From the NCBI GenBank assembly GCA_020137815.1, contig CM035355.1, positions 2,698,731 to 2,762,730 of the forward strand: a stretch of 64,000 nt of DNA. Direction: 5' to 3'. This DNA is from Hormiphora californensis. Lineage: Eukaryota; Ctenophora; Tentaculata; Cydippida; Pleurobrachiidae. Numbering within the stretch: position 1 is the first letter of the stretch; the number at the start of each line of letters is the position of its first letter. This document shows, one piece after another, positions 12,065 through 23,977 of the stretch. The notes below the pieces were generated by a model. The model did not search any database and was not told the DNA's origin. It was given only the letters and a program-made list of their open reading frames with translations. The position numbers and the translations under genes were made by a program.

Positions 12065-13404
12065 CACGGCGTGCCTGGTGAAACTTTAACACGACCTAGC
12101 ATGCTACGGGAAACCACCACTTGTACGTGGTAGCTGAGGGTCTACAGAATGGCGCTACGGTGCGGGAAAAAACATTCCATTGCCTAAAATCTTTTTTTTA
12201 CTTTTATTTGATTTGGGTCAAAATTGGCTATATTAAACGTGGTCCCGAAAAATCCATAATGACTTAGCACACGAAATATGTCACCCCCACCTATTTTTGC
12301 ACGTAGAATCGATTGCCGTTGAAGTCGAATCTCTAAAATGACTGTAAAATGGTCAAAAGTTGATTTTTTACCATTTTTTGGAGGTTTTTGGCCCCTAAAC
12401 CATTGAAAACGTTGAGATAGGAATTTGAAACTAGTGCCAATCGTTAAAATGGTCATTTTTCTACCAAGAACCAAGTTTTCGTGTATATCCGATTTATGGT
12501 TAGATTTGGGCAAATTGTTGAAATCTGCCAACTAGGAGAACCGTAACTTGATTTTCTTGTTTTTTGGATTTTGGCATTTTTGACAAACTTCTGATTGAAA
12601 TGGTCAATCGGGACCATGCTTAAGTTGTTTATGGGACAATTTTCGACTAAAATCCAAGATTTCATACCAATCCAATAACAGATCGTTGATTTATAGAAAA
12701 TTTAAGTAGGCAAAACGGTCAAAATGACAACTTTTCTTGCTTATTTTCACCGTTTTGCCTACTTAAATTTTCTATAAATCAACGATCTGTTATTGGATTG
12801 GTATGAAATCTTGGATTTTAGTCGAAAATTGTCCCATAAACAACTTAAGCATGGTCCCGATTGACCATTTCAATCAGAAGTTTGTCAAAAATGCCAAAAT
12901 CCAAAAAACAAGAAAATCAAGTTACGGTTCTCCTAGTTGGCAGATTTCAACAATTTGCCCAAATCTAACCATAAATCGGATATACACGAAAACTTGGTTC
13001 TTGGTAGAAAAATGACCATTTTAACGATTGGCACTAGTTTCAAATTCCTATCTCAACGTTTTCAATGGTTTAGGGGCCAAAAACCTCCAAAAAATGGTAA
13101 AAAATCAACTTTTGACCATTTTACAGTCATTTTAGAGATTCGACTTCAACGGCAATCGATTCTACGTGCAAAAATAGGTGGGGGTGACATATTTCGTGTG
13201 CTAAGTCATTATGGATTTTTCGGGACCACGTTTAATATAGCCAATTTTGACCCAAATCAAATAAAAGTAAAAAAAAAGATTTTAGGCAATGGAATGTTTT
13301 TTCCCGCACCGTAGCGCCATTCTGTAGACCCTCAGCTACCACGTACAAGTGGTGGTTTCCCGTAGCATGCTAGGTCGTGTTAAAGTTTCACCAGGCACGC
13401 CGTG
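12065..13404. mobile_element. 1340-bp near-perfect palindromic (foldback) element
   Basis: The left arm 12065-12718 and the right arm 12750-13404 are inverted copies around a 31-bp spacer. The only difference I saw is a homopolymer of 8 T against 9 A. Ends are CACGGCGTGCCTGGTG and CACCAGGCACGCCGTG, flanked by AATA on both sides (12061-12064, 13405-13408), which looks like a target duplication. The mirrored reading frames inside show no domain and arise from the palindrome. It lies between the stop of the upstream minus-strand gene and the ATG16L1 start codon. Confidence 0.85.
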
Positions 13405-13662
13405 AATAAAAAGGGGAGTGAGCGAGGAATGTATGTTAGGAATTGATTAAAAAGAAGTTAACCGTAGTTAACATTATATGATAGGTCAGGGCCAGCAAGG
13501 TTAACAAATGAGAAGACAAACCAGACACTAGAGGGGGCTCGTATAATGTGAGAGCCAAGCACTGCAGCACACAAATAATATAATGATATTACAAATTACA
13601 AAAGAATGATTACATTTAAAAATATAATAATTTACCGGGTGTTGTGACATTTGGGTGACATG

Positions 13663-14793
13663 TTAGTCAATTAATGTAAAAACCTGCAAGGTACACTCAC
13701 TATTCTGAACTAAAAACACTGGAAAATCTCGAGCCACATCCACGACCCTTCCCTCCTTGCCCAACCCAAAGGCACCAACAAGTTTCTCTGTCAGTGAGTT
13801 CTGAATTTGGATCTCCCTACCACCGTTATCACCACCCACAACAGAGACCAAGTAAAACCCACAACTCTGAAACAACCCTCCACCACACGTCTCACTCCCC
13901 ACATACTCCAACTCTGCTATGGGTCTCTGAACATCTAGTGTCGGGTTGAGATGGAGCGTGTAAACTGTAACCCCGTACTGTACCGTCAGCAGGATGTGGT
14001 CTTGGTAGGAACGGGCTGCTAGGCAGGATACAGTTTGGGTCTCCGTCAACCCTAGCTCACATAACACCTCACCAGTTAGGGACCAAATCATGAGCCCCTG
14101 TGGTGTTGACCCCACAATTCTCTCACCCGAGAGGTGTAAGGTGGTGACGGGTGTCTCAGTTGTAAAGTTGATGTCCTCCAGGTTGGTGATGACATGCCCA
14201 CCAGTTTCATCTGTAACTGATAACAACAACCCACCGTCCTCCCCTAGGGTATCCCAGGAGTGGATAACAGTCCTCTCAAATACCACCTTCCCTTCCTCCT
14301 CAACCGATATGACTTTATTGTTTAGCACAATATGAAGTGTCCCACACAACATCACCGCACCCCTAACATCACCCCACTGCCAGTGAGATCCTGGTGTCCA
14401 ACTCTCTAATCGCCATGACGTCATATCAACCAGATGTACGTTGTTATCCGTGGTAACCATGGCAACATGTGTCGGTTTATACACAGGCTCATAAGTTCCC
14501 CGTCCCTTGTGGTATACAAACCACGCCCCAACGACCTGCTCCGACAGCTGCAACTCGTGCCTGCAGACCATCCTCTGGTTGTGGCCCACGTGAAATGGGA
14601 CCTTGTACTCTGGCAAGGGCTGAGGTGGGGCAACTTCCATCTGACGTTCTCGCTGTTTTCGTTTGTTTAGCTGCCGTTCAGCGACGGCCAACTTTCGGGC
14701 TATCAGCTCCTGTTTCCGGGCCAGGTCTGCCATTTGGATGGCAACTCGAGCACGTTCCTCATCCTGAGTCCTGTGTTGTTCTGGAGTGGCCAT
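13663..14793 (-). CDS. Unrecognised single-exon protein, coiled coil plus probable beta-propeller
   Basis: An uninterrupted frame encodes 376 residues, with the stop at 13663-13665. Residues about 5-55 are strongly charged and heptad-like (ARKQELIARKLAVAERQLNK), predicting a coiled coil. A proline-rich hinge (APPQPLPEY) follows. The rest is beta-rich with short blades such as HVAMVTTDNNVHLVDM, GLMIWSLTGEVLCEL and VTVYTLHL, resembling a degenerate WD40-type propeller. I recognise no family. It is the only long single-exon gene among intron-rich neighbours, so a retroposed origin is possible. A real gene is likely because the frame is long and its composition ordinary. Confidence 0.75.
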   Translation of the reverse strand: MATPEQHRTQDEERARVAIQMADLARKQELIARKLAVAERQLNKRKQRERQMEVAPPQPLPEYKVPFHVGHNQRMVCRHELQLSEQVVGAWFVYHKGRGTYEPVYKPTHVAMVTTDNNVHLVDMTSWRLESWTPGSHWQWGDVRGAVMLCGTLHIVLNNKVISVEEEGKVVFERTVIHSWDTLGEDGGLLLSVTDETGGHVITNLEDINFTTETPVTTLHLSGERIVGSTPQGLMIWSLTGEVLCELGLTETQTVSCLAARSYQDHILLTVQYGVTVYTLHLNPTLDVQRPIAELEYVGSETCGGGLFQSCGFYLVSVVGGDNGGREIQIQNSLTEKLVGAFGLGKEGRVVDVARDFPVFLVQNSECTLQVFTLID

Positions 14794-15464
14794 GAGGGGG
14801 AGCTAGAGGGGAGGGATGTGGGTTAGGATCTTTTAAGGGTTAAAGAGGTTGGGAATATTATATTGAAGACACAGTAAAACACATAATCTCATTCTCGCAT
14901 TCCGAAAGTATTCAACGAGAAGTAAAGAAGTTCACACAAGGGAAATGGGGAAATATAACAATAGTAAATACAGATCAAATAATATCAATATATTTCATTA
15001 ATTAGTTTTCAAATATTATTACGAGGGGTCCGGCCCGGGGGGAAACATGAAATTTGAACAAAATAACACACTTTCATCTCTAAATTCTTAAAATGTGTCA
15101 ATTCCTTTCCAGCAGGATAATGACGTGCAAGGAGGGACAAAAAAAAAGGAAAACCAAGTTGCTAAGACTTGAAAGTTCAAAAATCATATCATCGTACGGC
15201 TCAACGGTCAACCGTCTTATAACCTTACGCTTTTTAAACGGCTCTACGGTCTCTTTTCAAAACTAGATCTCTAAACTACATTGCTGAGGTACACAGTTGC
15301 GTGTGTATACAATTTGATCTCAGCCTCAGTGCTAACTCAATCTAACTACAACAACATCTAGAAAAACGTCCCCACGAAAGTAACTTGATCTATCTATCTC
15401 TCTATTTTTCTATCTCTCTCTAGCTCTCTCTCTGTCTCTCTACTAGAACCATCTTTCTGATCTC
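14794..15464. other. Intergenic spacer
   Basis: Between the 3' end of PICK1 and the 5' end of the single-exon gene. It contains a CT-rich stretch (about 15389-15440) and no supported gene; probably PICK1 3' UTR and the downstream gene's promoter. Confidence 0.4.
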
Positions 15465-18400
15465 CTACTGTGCATCCACAACGGTACTGAGATCAATATC
15501 AATTGGGAAGACGTTTGCTTTCTTTGAGATAACAAGACATTCCTCGTAGTAATCAAGTAGGACAGTGGTCCACTTTTCTAGCTGGTCTGTCAAATCTTGT
15601 ACTGTATAAGGGGAGATGGAATGAGATAGAATGATTTGATCTACTGAACCCTCACAGAGCGCTCATTTTATGACATAAAATGCGGTGTGAGCTAAACAGT
15701 GAATGATAAGCCTGTCTGGCTAAAGATATGCCAACAATGAGGTTCCTTGAACGTACCGTGTTTTGAGTTGAGAAGTTGTAGTTTAACTCTGACATCACTT
15801 CTTAGCTGGAGGAAGTGGGCTCTAGCCTGGCCCCGGCACCTCAGGACCACTCTATATTCGTAGTTACCATCCTCAACCCGAGGTAGGGGGTCATCCAACG
15901 ACTTGAGGGGAGAGGGGTTAGTTTAGGTTACCAGGGAGGGGGGCAGGGGGTCATCCAGCGACTAGAGGGGGAGAGGGGTTAGTTACTAGGTTACCAGGGA
16001 GGGGGGCAGGGGGTCATCCAGCGACTAGAGGGAGGGAGGTTAGTTTAGGTTACCAGGGAGGGGGGCAGGGGGTCATCCAGCGACTAGAGGGAGGGAGGGA
16101 GGTTAGTGTAGGTTACCGGGAGGGGAGGCAGGGGGTCATCCAACGACTAGAGGGAGGGAGGTTAGTTACTAGGTTACCAGGGAGTGGGGCAGGGGGTCAT
16201 CCAACGAATAGAGGGAGGGAGGTTAGTTACTAGGTTACCAGGGAGTGGGGCAGGGGGTCATCCAACGAATAGAGGGAGGGAGGTTAGTTACTAGATTACC
16301 AGGGAGGGGTTGGGGCAGGGGGTCATCCAGCGACTAGAGGGAGATGGGAACCGCAGGTGAGTTACTTACTAAACTACTACAATTGAACACGATACCAAGA
16401 GGGAAGACTAAAGTTGGACAGAAACAGCAGTCCTACTAACTAAAGATCTCGTGAGCCTGCTCTATTTGAACATGCCTGCTCTATTTGAACATGTCTACTA
16501 AAATTAGGGACTTGGGGGCCTCCCTGGTGGGTCATTCGCGGTTGTTATAAATTGTGGACCCCTAACCCCTTATCTTTGTTTCAACACAATATGTTACATC
16601 ACCATGTTCCCAGGAAGAAATGTTTCGCCTTTCATTTACACACACACACACATGTAATCATGGTTACCTATGGTAACGAAATGGTGGGATAACGTTTTTA
16701 AAATGGGGGGATTATCTCACTCACAACAGGCGGATGGGGGGGGGGGGGTAACCGGTAAGTGGTAAGTATTTAAGATGGGGGGATTATGTCACTCACATTG
16801 AAGGTATATTCCTCGTCATCCATCTCCTTTATCTTGAGACAGTAGGCCAGGTACTCAAACTTGGCATCGGCGTACTTCTTAATTGTTAGTCGCATATCTG
16901 GAACTGCCTTGTGTAGGTATGTTCCCAGTTTGTTCATTATCTAAAGAAATAGATCGTTAGTGTTGGGGTAGATGTGAAGTCGTGGAGTTGATAGTTTTAC
17001 CGTTCCCCCCCCCCCCCCCCCACCGAAAACACGTCCTATTGACTGAAAATATAGACCACAATTAACAGATTTTAAAATTTTCACTAGATTTTGGCGATGA
17101 AATTTACTAGGAATCAGGATCCCAGGATCCTTGAATTTGGAAACTATAGACAACATACCGGGGATGCTTTCTTCTGGAAGTCGGTACCAGCTTTGTGGTA
17201 GTTCCGGTGGGCGTCTGCAAACATTGTGAAGGCCTCATTTGCAGCTGCTTTCTCTCTGACAGCGATCTGTGAGAAGAGATCGCCCATACCTGGCAGTGGG
17301 GAGATATGGTTAGGAGAGTGGGAGATATGGTGAGGGAGAGAGGGTGCGGGGGAGCGAGAGGGTGTGGAAAATAGGGTGAGCGCGAGAGATGTGTTAGATG
17401 CTTCATGTTTTAGAAAGTGATACAAAATCAGCGATAGGAGAGAATGTATCTCATTTGGTCAATGTTACCTTTGTAAACGTTGGACGAGGCATTAAAATCC
17501 AGCAAGAGATAATGGCATCGAACTAGGAGTTCTAAAAATAAGAATTTACCTTTATAAGGGCTGTAAGGTATCTTTTGTCCGTTGGAAGTCGGGGGAAGTT
17601 CGTCAAATAGTCGTACGTAGGTTGATAGTCCGGCAAGTAGTTCTGTTACATGTTACAATTGCTGTTACAGTATGTTTGAAGGAAGGGGAAGGTAGCAGGT
17701 AGCTCTGTCATTTGTTACAATTGAGCAAGAGCTTGGAAGAAAGAGGGGAAGTCATGTCTGTCGTCGTGTACCCAATTAGTAACTAGTAATTACCCACCAA
17801 TATTACCCACTAAATATCACCCACTTATTCCTCACCTTTATAAAACGTTGCATTTCTGTTAAACTCCTCCAGTTTCTTAGCCAGATCATCGTTGCACAGC
17901 ACGGCCCTTGTTAGACCCAGTTTATCTGCAGTCCCACTGCTCATCCTCTCAATACACTTGTGCTTCACTTTCTTCATCACTGGGAGAAAGATATGCTACA
18001 GGAGGGTTTCTGGTTTAATTAACAACAACATACCATAATTATAGCCCCCCTACCAACAATGACCGGCCATCCGCCGGAGACCAGAGTATATAATCGAACT
18101 CTAAATACACCCCCAACCCCCCACCTCAGTTCCCCAAGCAAGTTTATATGTAATTGAAATACTGAGCTACAAAACGTGATGCGTGTGTAACTGCATACCC
18201 ATGTCGAGCCCTTTGGCCTCCTTGAAGTGGTTGGTATCGAATGACAACTTTGCATACGTGAATGTCACACTACCCTGTACAGGAAAAGGAGGAAAGTATG
18301 TTATAGGGTGAAGATACCACGGAGCAGACACAAAAATGAAAAATGCTGTCAGGCCAATGCTCTGACCAGAGTTCTCGCGTACTCCGAATAGGGTCAGGGC

Positions 18401-18860
18401 CTGACCGTCAGGCCAATGCTCTGACACAAAAAAGTGCCTTCCGATGCATGACTTACATCAATGCGTTGAATGTACTTGGCGGCCTGGACCTTTGTCATTC
18501 CCCTGAGAGAGTGCCCGTTGACTGCCATTAACTCATCCCCCGCCTGAAGGGTCGCCTCTTTCCAGGCTGGAGTGTTTTCAAACACCTGCAATAGAGAGAT
18601 AGTCATAGATCTCTTAATTGCTAGGCCAATTTTGCAAGGCTACTGCACTTCAAGAGCACGCAAAATGGATTTAGGAAGTCGGTACTAGTGGAGCAATATA
18701 GTGAACCATTTTGGGGATGATCTATACCGTTAGATAGATCCCGTACCTGTACAACATAAAGACAGGGACAGTAGGGTGCTCCTCCCCCGATTGTGAGGCC
18801 CACCATCCCATCCTTACCCCTCTCCAGGGTCACCGTGCTACCAGGCACCATAGGGTACAT
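15465..18860 (-). CDS. PICK1: PICK1 (PDZ and BAR domain protein)
   Basis: Peripheral membrane scaffold whose PDZ domain binds receptor C-termini and whose BAR domain binds curved membranes. Nine exons join in phase: 18747-18860, 18457-18585, 18199-18274, 17836-17979, 17550-17642, 17159-17289, 16797-16940, 15757-15901 and 15465-15601 (TAG at 15465-15467), about 370 residues. PDZ: GLTIGGGAPYCPCLYVVQV, then AGDELMAVNGHSLRGMTKVQ. BAR/arfaptin region: KKVKHKCIERMSSGTAD, NEAFTMFADAHRNY, RLTIKKYADAKFEYLAYCLK and NYEYRVVLRCR, all with direct human counterparts. It ends soon after NVFPIDIDL, so the acidic C-terminal tail of the vertebrate protein is absent. The chosen ATG sits almost at the PDZ start, and an upstream coding exon could be missing. 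Confidence 0.93.
15902..16345. repeat. Minisatellite (about 55-62 bp units) built from the PICK1 exon 8 splice acceptor
   Basis: Seven or so units carry GGGGGTCATCCAGCGACTAG, the reverse complement of the exon 8 acceptor and its first codons (TCG TTG GAT GAC CCC in the real exon). On the minus strand each unit reads TAG|TCGCTGGATGACCCC and, in the first units, CCTG|GTAACC 30 bases on. The array sits in the intron directly upstream of exon 8. Confidence 0.9.
18346..18426. repeat. Short palindromic element, family B (GCCAATGCTCTGAC)
   Basis: CTGTCAGGCCAATGCTCTGAC appears at each end of this copy in direct orientation, with GGTCAGGGCCTGACC in the centre. Related copies lie at 3243, 37715-37737 and 56151-56214. 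It lies in a PICK1 intron. Confidence 0.6.
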
Positions 18861-19728
18861 GATGGGGCAACTGTCTTATATTAGCTAGAGAGAGGGAGAA
18901 TAGTTAGATACAAGGGAGGGAGAAGGGGAGAGGCACCATCGGGTACATGACGGGGTGGCTGTATACTATATAGGGAGGGAGGGAGAATAGTTAGAAACAA
19001 AACGCATCGTGATTGTGGTTGAGATTGTTTGGACTAGGATCTAGGGAACTGGGAACGAACTTAGTTGTTAGGCGATTACAAAATAGGAAATAGCCAAAAA
19101 ATAGAGTCTTGAAAATATGTGTTCAAAGAGTTTATCACATGGTATTAAATGCAATTATTTACACGTGCATGGTCATGCCAATACTTATACAAATTAAACA
19201 TTACCCCGCATCATTTCAATAAAAGACTGCAACTGTTCAAAGTTTTATTTATATCACTCTCGAAAAAAGAGCCCGGTCGTTTAGTAGTCTCAACACCAAC
19301 CCTCACACAATAATATCAGCCGATCACTCCGCCTGTTAGACCAGGTTTAGAAGTGCAGCGTCATATAATACCACCACCCTGTAACAACCTGTTACTAAAG
19401 GGGGGATTATCGTCCCATAGCAACACGGAAACTCCTAGTAATAGGTTACTAGGAGAAACAAAGTTACCCCTAGTAACGGTTGCTAAGGGTGGAGAGTGTG
19501 TGGGTGTGTCGAGTGTACGCCGGACTCTATTAACCTCATCCACCACCACCACGGCTCATACTGGGTCTGGAAGGTCTGTAAGCTACCTGATGAGGAGGAG
19601 AATCGGGTTAGGTCATATATACTTGGTCTGGAAGGTCTGTAACTACCTGAGAGGAGGAGAATGGGGTTATGTCATATACTTGGTCTGGTCTCTGGAAGGT
19701 AAGCAAATTTGAAATAAGCAACAAATTA
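18861..19728. other. PICK1 upstream region
   Basis: Contains a two-copy tandem repeat of about 62 bp (19556-19702, with GGTCTGGAAGGTCTGTAA). No exon is convincing. It should hold the PICK1 5' UTR and promoter and the SELENOS 3' UTR. Confidence 0.4.
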
Positions 19729-19901
19729 CAGTCGGACCCCGATTTAGGGGCCCCCGATTTAGTGGCACCCCGATTTAGGGACAGGATTTTTTTTCCCCCG
19801 ATATAGGAAATTAACCTTATTTGACCCCGATTTAGTGGACACCCCGATTTAGTGGACAAGAGCCTTTCCCCCGAGGGTGTCCCTAAATCGGGGTCCGACT
19901 G
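19729..19901. mobile_element. 173-bp MITE with CAGTCGGACCCCGATTTAG ends
   Basis: The terminal inverted repeats CAGTCGGACCCCGATTTAG and CTAAATCGGGGTCCGACTG are flanked by TA on both sides. Internal short repeats of CCCGATTTAGTGG are present. The same ends bound an 857-bp relative at 60980-61836. The TA duplication and CAG start fit pogo/Tc1-type non-autonomous elements (family assignment inferred). Confidence 0.85.
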
Positions 19902-19950
19902 TATTGTTTATGCTACTAAATCTTTAATTGCTAAGTATAATGTAAGATCA

Positions 19951-21190
19951 CTAACCCGATCCACCGGCTCCATGTCCCGCTAAAGGATTAAAACTATCCC
20001 TCTTTAGTGTCACTGGTTTCTTGGCCGTTGTTGTAGCCGCTGTAGGAGCTCTTACTCTTATACCCCAGACCTCTCTTGTGCCGCTCCCAATCCTCTATCT
20101 TCTCCTGTCGCTGCTGCTCATCTCTCTGAATTATATAGCAAACTGTTAGACACCAAAATACACCAAATTAAACCAAACTGTGGACTGTTAGACATTAAAA
20201 TACACCAAACTATGGACTGTTAGACGACAAATCGCCCCTTTCAAAATGAATCAGTTCTGCAGTACCTCCCGCTGCTTGGCTGCCTCCTCTTGCGCGGCTG
20301 TGTCCACCTGGGCCTGGAGGCGCTCTCTTGCCCTCCTCATTGCCTCCATCCTGTTCATCTGCTCCTCTGGACCTGGAGTGAGGGAGGGGTGGTTACAAGG
20401 GATGAAGGGAGGGGTCCGAGTGGGTTAGATATGGAAGGGGGTGACGTATTATAGCTATGAGGGTGGTACACTTATTTCTGTTGTAGGGAAACTTCCACTA
20501 CCCCAAAGTTTGTTCTAAAATGGTACTGGTTTTTTGCAGAACCGGTTTTATGGTAAAATCACGATTTGAGTCTAGCTACTACTTACTCAGTCTCGACTCG
20601 ACACCGCCACTTCCACTGCTGGCTGATTTACCCTCCAGGTATGTGACAGTCCTCTGGTAGAGATAGTAGGTAATGACTGCCCCAATAACAATCACATACC
20701 CATTTCCCTCCATCATCTTCCAAACTGGGGAAATAACACGTGGTTTGTGTGGATCACGTCGCATTATATTTCATGTGAGAGTTCAGTAGATCAGCACGTG
20801 GTTGGAATGCGCATGTACCATGTTACTGAGTTTTCTCAATTGAGAAAGAGAAAAGTACTTTTAGCATGTGGTTGATAGTGAGAATTCTCGAGAAAGGAGA
20901 AAGTACTTGAGACAAGATAGTACTTGATCGCCAAGGACAAGATGTCTTGTTCTTGGCTCAAGTACTTAAGATAGTACTTAAAAGATAGTACTTCTCCGAT
21001 AAATTAGGGTATTTAAGATACCAGGTTTTTCTGACAAGTTTGTCAGGTAGTAATTAAGTAAAATATACTCACGGTATCCAAAAGCATTCCAGAAAATCCC
21101 ATCGTTAGCTTTGTTGGTTAGGACATTGGGATGTTCCAAGGGATCGTGATCAATGATAACCCCATCATCATCAGGTACAGGTTCGGCCAT
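19951..21190 (-). CDS. SELENOS: Selenoprotein S (VIMP) homologue without Sec; apparent frame change
   Basis: Membrane component of ER-associated degradation that links p97/VCP to Derlins. Exons: 21073-21190, 20587-20724, 20266-20372, and a last exon from 20125. A transmembrane helix (GYVIVIGAVITYYLY) is followed by a long charged helix (MNRMEAMRRARERLQAQVDT) and RQEKIEDWERHKRGLGYK, as in human. In the straight frame translation stops at 19994. The C-terminal signature continues in the +1 frame: AKKPVTLKRDSFNPLAGHG, then GAGGSG and TAG at 19951, matching the human AKKP...YNPLSGEGGG tail. A 16-nt GTAAGAGCTCCTACAG at 20040-20055 bounds the switch. Its removal, or a one-base error, would restore the frame. 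The Sec position of the vertebrate GGUG end is Ser (TCG). Confidence 0.8.
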
Positions 21191-22085
<895 letters not shown>

Positions 22086-23818
22086 ATGGCAGCAGGAACT
22101 AAACCAACAGTTGACACAGAACTTGAGAACGTTCCGAAACTAAAACCTGGCGCTTCCTATGATGTATTCACTGCATGGGTCCATGAATTAGGTCAGTTAA
22201 TTGAATGAATAATATTGAGTCTGTCTGGTAAATTATAAAGTATCTCTATGTCTTTATATTTCATCTTTTACAAACCAAATTGAATGAACTGTTTATGTAA
22301 TTACCAGGCTAGTCGGGGGAATTTACCGGTTGAGTAAATAAATCATCAAACTTCTAGTTCCATGCAATTAAAAAAGTTTGGGAAAATATGCCTTTCGAGA
22401 TACACGGTACAGTATATCGAGTAAATGTATCTTTGTGACTGGAGTAAAAGAGAAATCGTATAATACATAAATATAATACTCTATCTAACAGATCCTTTTT
22501 TTTCAGAGATGTATTTCAAAGTGAACGGTATAACTGATCTAGTTAGGAGGTATTCTTTGTTCATGGTGTATGGGGGATCTTTCCTTACTGAGATAGTAAA
22601 GGAAGCTAGAAATAGGTAACAAGCAGAACTAAATTATGTAGTATGTTCAGGAGTATACAAGCAAGCTTCTGTATTTGTTAAGTTTAGGTTTATGACCATA
22701 ATATTATTTGCCTAGCTAGACTGTGTTTTGCGCACCCCATTACAAATGTAAAGGAGGGTTAGAACATAACAAAATATTATGAGTTTTCAACAAACAGTAA
22801 TTTAACTGTTAAATTCATAAAAACGCTATTAATTCGTTTACTACAGACCAGTCAATCCAGTAAAGAATTCAGGAGGGACAATTAATGATTTATACGACAA
22901 AACAAGAGACATTGTCCTGGACAACTATCGCCCTTCCACAAGGTAACAACTAAGAAGCTGGTAGTGAACATTTCATTTCGCAAACCCTGTTTCCGAAAGT
23001 CGATTGGACTTTTATCAAAAGTATTTTTTACTGTCAAAAGTCTTTTTTTACTGAGGTCATGCAGGATGTGTGGATGAGAAAACTAAATTTATGTCCCCCC
23101 CCCCCTAGTGTAACAGTAGAGAGAATGAAGTTCAGGAGCTGTACGCCCTCCCTCACTGACACACACCAGACATTCATTGAGAAGCTGAGGAGAAAGGCAG
23201 TGTATTGCAAGTTTAATGATGGATACAGGTAACTGTGCAGCTCAAAGTTGGAATACTTATTCTTACAGTTTCTAAACCACTGCTTCTTTTATTTTGTAAA
23301 ATTTGACATATTTTTCAGCGAGGAGGATGCAATAGTGGAACAATTCATGGACAAGTGCCTGTGGGGTAATCTTAAGACTCGGCTTGCTTTTGAGCAAAGA
23401 TTGACAATCAAGAGAATTCTGGAAGTGGCCAGTGAGATAAAGAGCGAGCCACTAACTAAGAGAAGTGACTACACATACCAGAACCCTGCAGCGGAAAAAC
23501 TATTTAGTACTGTGCCCAAGGAATGGAAAAATATTAACAAGGTAGGAGGTAACAGTTATACTTGACATTCAATTGTCAAATATTTATTCTCATCCTGTAG
23601 TACAATCTTCCATTGCTTTGAACGGAAATCTGACTTGTTAATGAACAATTGTTTTTCAGATTCCGGGCACAGGTAAGACTGTTTACAAACTTGAGAATCT
23701 CTACAGCACACGAAACAGAGAGAGTATTCCAGATCCCAAGGCGATTTGTGGGACCTGCAAAAAGATGGGACATTTACCTCAGTATTGCTTGTGGAGAAAA
23801 CCTAGCGAGAGTCAGTAG
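22086..23818 (+). CDS. Six-exon Gag-like CCHC zinc-knuckle protein (candidate domesticated gag)
   Basis: Exons 22086-22191, 22507-22615, 22847-22942, 23109-23228, 23319-23541 and 23660-23818 join in phase through canonical GT-AG introns, from ATG to TAG, giving about 270 residues. The centre reads like a retrotransposon capsid C-domain: RMKFRSC, then TFIEKLRRKAVYCKFNDGY, IVEQFMDKCLWGNLKTRL and LTIKRILEVASEI. This matches the Retrotrans_gag pattern of a query chain, then L....C.F......I...F, then the L..AL.I-type helix. Near the C-terminus CGTCKKMGHLPQYC is a CX2CX4HX4C zinc knuckle. No protease, RT, LTR or primer site was found nearby. Five introns in one gag-like frame argue for a resident host gene rather than a mobile copy. 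The capsid assignment is by pattern, not by alignment. Confidence 0.7.
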
Positions 23819-23977
23819 ATGAACACTAATTTGTAATATTTGTGTGCAGTTTGTGTGTTAACAACTATAAATGTTAAAGAATTCGATCTATAAGATTTAA
23901 CTAAATTTGTTTTTACGCCTGAAAAAAAAGGAAATGCAGATTAAGATTTAAGGAGACAAAATATGATGAGGTTTATG

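Noticed and set aside
12184-13314. Mirrored 115- and 125-residue frames
   Set aside because: Produced by the palindrome. No domain, no splice sites, and the same peptide on both strands.
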